In this document: one piece after another, positions 38,277-38,655 of the stretch | Numbering within the stretch: position 1 is the stretch's first letter | Layout of the letters: every line of letters begins with the position of its first letter | Assembly: GCA_022842925.1 (NCBI GenBank) | Contig: JALHOQ010000008.1 | Location: 1-38,655, forward strand | Direction: 5' to 3' | Source: Bdellovibrionales bacterium | GTDB lineage: Bacteria > Bdellovibrionota > Bdellovibrionia > Bdellovibrionales > UBA1609 | DNA: 38,655 nt | Notes under the pieces: generated by a model | Told to the model about the DNA's origin: nothing | Databases searched by the model: none | The model's input: only the letters and a program-made list of their open reading frames with translations | Made by a program: the position numbers and the translations under genes

Positions 38277-38655
38277 TCATTTTCTGCGGGAGTGTTTGGC
38301 CCATAAATCTTTGCGCACGAGTGAGCGGCAGGAAGCGCCGCACGCATTCAGCGCCTGACCACACGAGGCTTTGTTGTATTTCTCGTTGCAGTAATAGGCG
38401 ACGGAGCGCGTGTGATTGCGTGGAGCGGCTTCGTTAACGGTAGTCCAGCCTTTGCCGACCATGCGTCTCTGCGCCATGGCGGCCGTGGCGGGGCCGCGGG
38501 ATTTGCCGGCCGCCTTTTCGCGAGCGACTTCTTTCAGTGTTTGTTTCGAAACGAGTTCCTCGGCGCCGACCTTCAGGCGGATTCGATCGACTACTCCGCG
38601 GCGATCTCGGGTCGGGAATGTAAACACAAAGGCCAAAGTCAAAAGGCCGGTGAAA
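38277..38655 (-). CDS. Cys-rich exported protein, 5' end outside window
   Basis: The frame stays open to the right edge, so the start is outside. The first residues seen, F-T-G-L-L-T-L-A-F-V-F-T-F-P, look like the end of a signal segment, so the protein is probably exported and only a few N-terminal residues are missing. Residues near the C-terminus hold a Cys cluster, Y-Y-C-N-E-K-Y-N-K-A-S-C-G-Q-A-L-N-A-C-G-A-S-C, four Cys in 19 residues, suited to disulfides. The tail is basic (K-H-S-R-R-K). No family recognised. It converges on gshA with a 30-base gap. Confidence 0.65.
   Translation of the reverse strand, partial: FTGLLTLAFVFTFPTRDRRGVVDRIRLKVGAEELVSKQTLKEVAREKAAGKSRGPATAAMAQRRMVGKGWTTVNEAAPRNHTRSVAYYCNEKYNKASCGQALNACGASCRSLVRKDLWAKHSRRK

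Overview
The window looks like chromosomal DNA from a Gram-negative, flagellated bacterium with an outer membrane. The best guess is a Bdellovibrio-like member of the Bdellovibrionota. The reasons are an outer-membrane phospholipase, a complete tolQRAB block, motAB, ftsEX with envC, several secreted or lipid-anchored proteins with predicted metalloprotease motifs, lipoprotein signals of the 'FQNC' style, and a Get3/ArsA-like ATPase pair. The lineage is an inference from gene content; no rRNA or tRNA lies in the window to confirm it. Gene packing is very dense. Many neighbours share 1-4 bases (ATGA, GTGA, TGATG), so translational coupling is common.

Layout. 1-2035: end of a flavin amine oxidase (cut by the left edge), a beta-carbonic anhydrase and an OmpLA-type phospholipase. 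2084-5393 (minus): a secreted protein with a metzincin-like zinc motif, a small membrane-anchored helical protein, an HPF/RaiA-like protein, a small secreted Cys protein and a helical cytosolic protein. 5523-8317 (plus): a tRNA-dihydrouridine synthase, a three-repeat lipoprotein and a lone STAS protein. 8323-10271 (minus): an SDR epimerase overlapping a monofunctional peptidoglycan glycosyltransferase. 10322-12339 (plus): a cyclic-nucleotide-binding domain protein and the motAB stator genes.

12391-18843 (minus): a degenerate GDPD-like membrane protein, then tolQ-tolR-tolA/tonB-tolB and glnE in one run. 18869-24505 (plus): an Rrf2/IscR-like regulator followed by sufB-sufC-sufD-sufS-nfu, a compact Fe-S assembly operon with a plausible operator/promoter in front. 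24506-24902 is the only large gap; it holds three degenerate 22-base repeats, a perfect 29-bp inverted repeat and a small terminator-like hairpin. 24903-27307 (minus): a lipid-anchored predicted metalloprotease with a PPC domain, and a His-rich membrane-anchored partner.

27482-31864 (plus): a small conserved-looking protein, ftsE-ftsX-envC and a C-terminal processing protease, a coherent septal peptidoglycan-splitting unit. 31871-33175 (minus): trigger factor. 33281-38246 (plus): two different Get3/ArsA-like ATPases, a TPR lipoprotein, an EI24/CysZ-like membrane protein and a glutamate-cysteine ligase. All five overlap, and they are the best candidate here for an uncharacterised system. 38277-38655 (minus): a Cys-rich secreted-looking protein cut by the right edge.

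No CRISPR array, insertion sequence, prophage or stable RNA gene was recognised.
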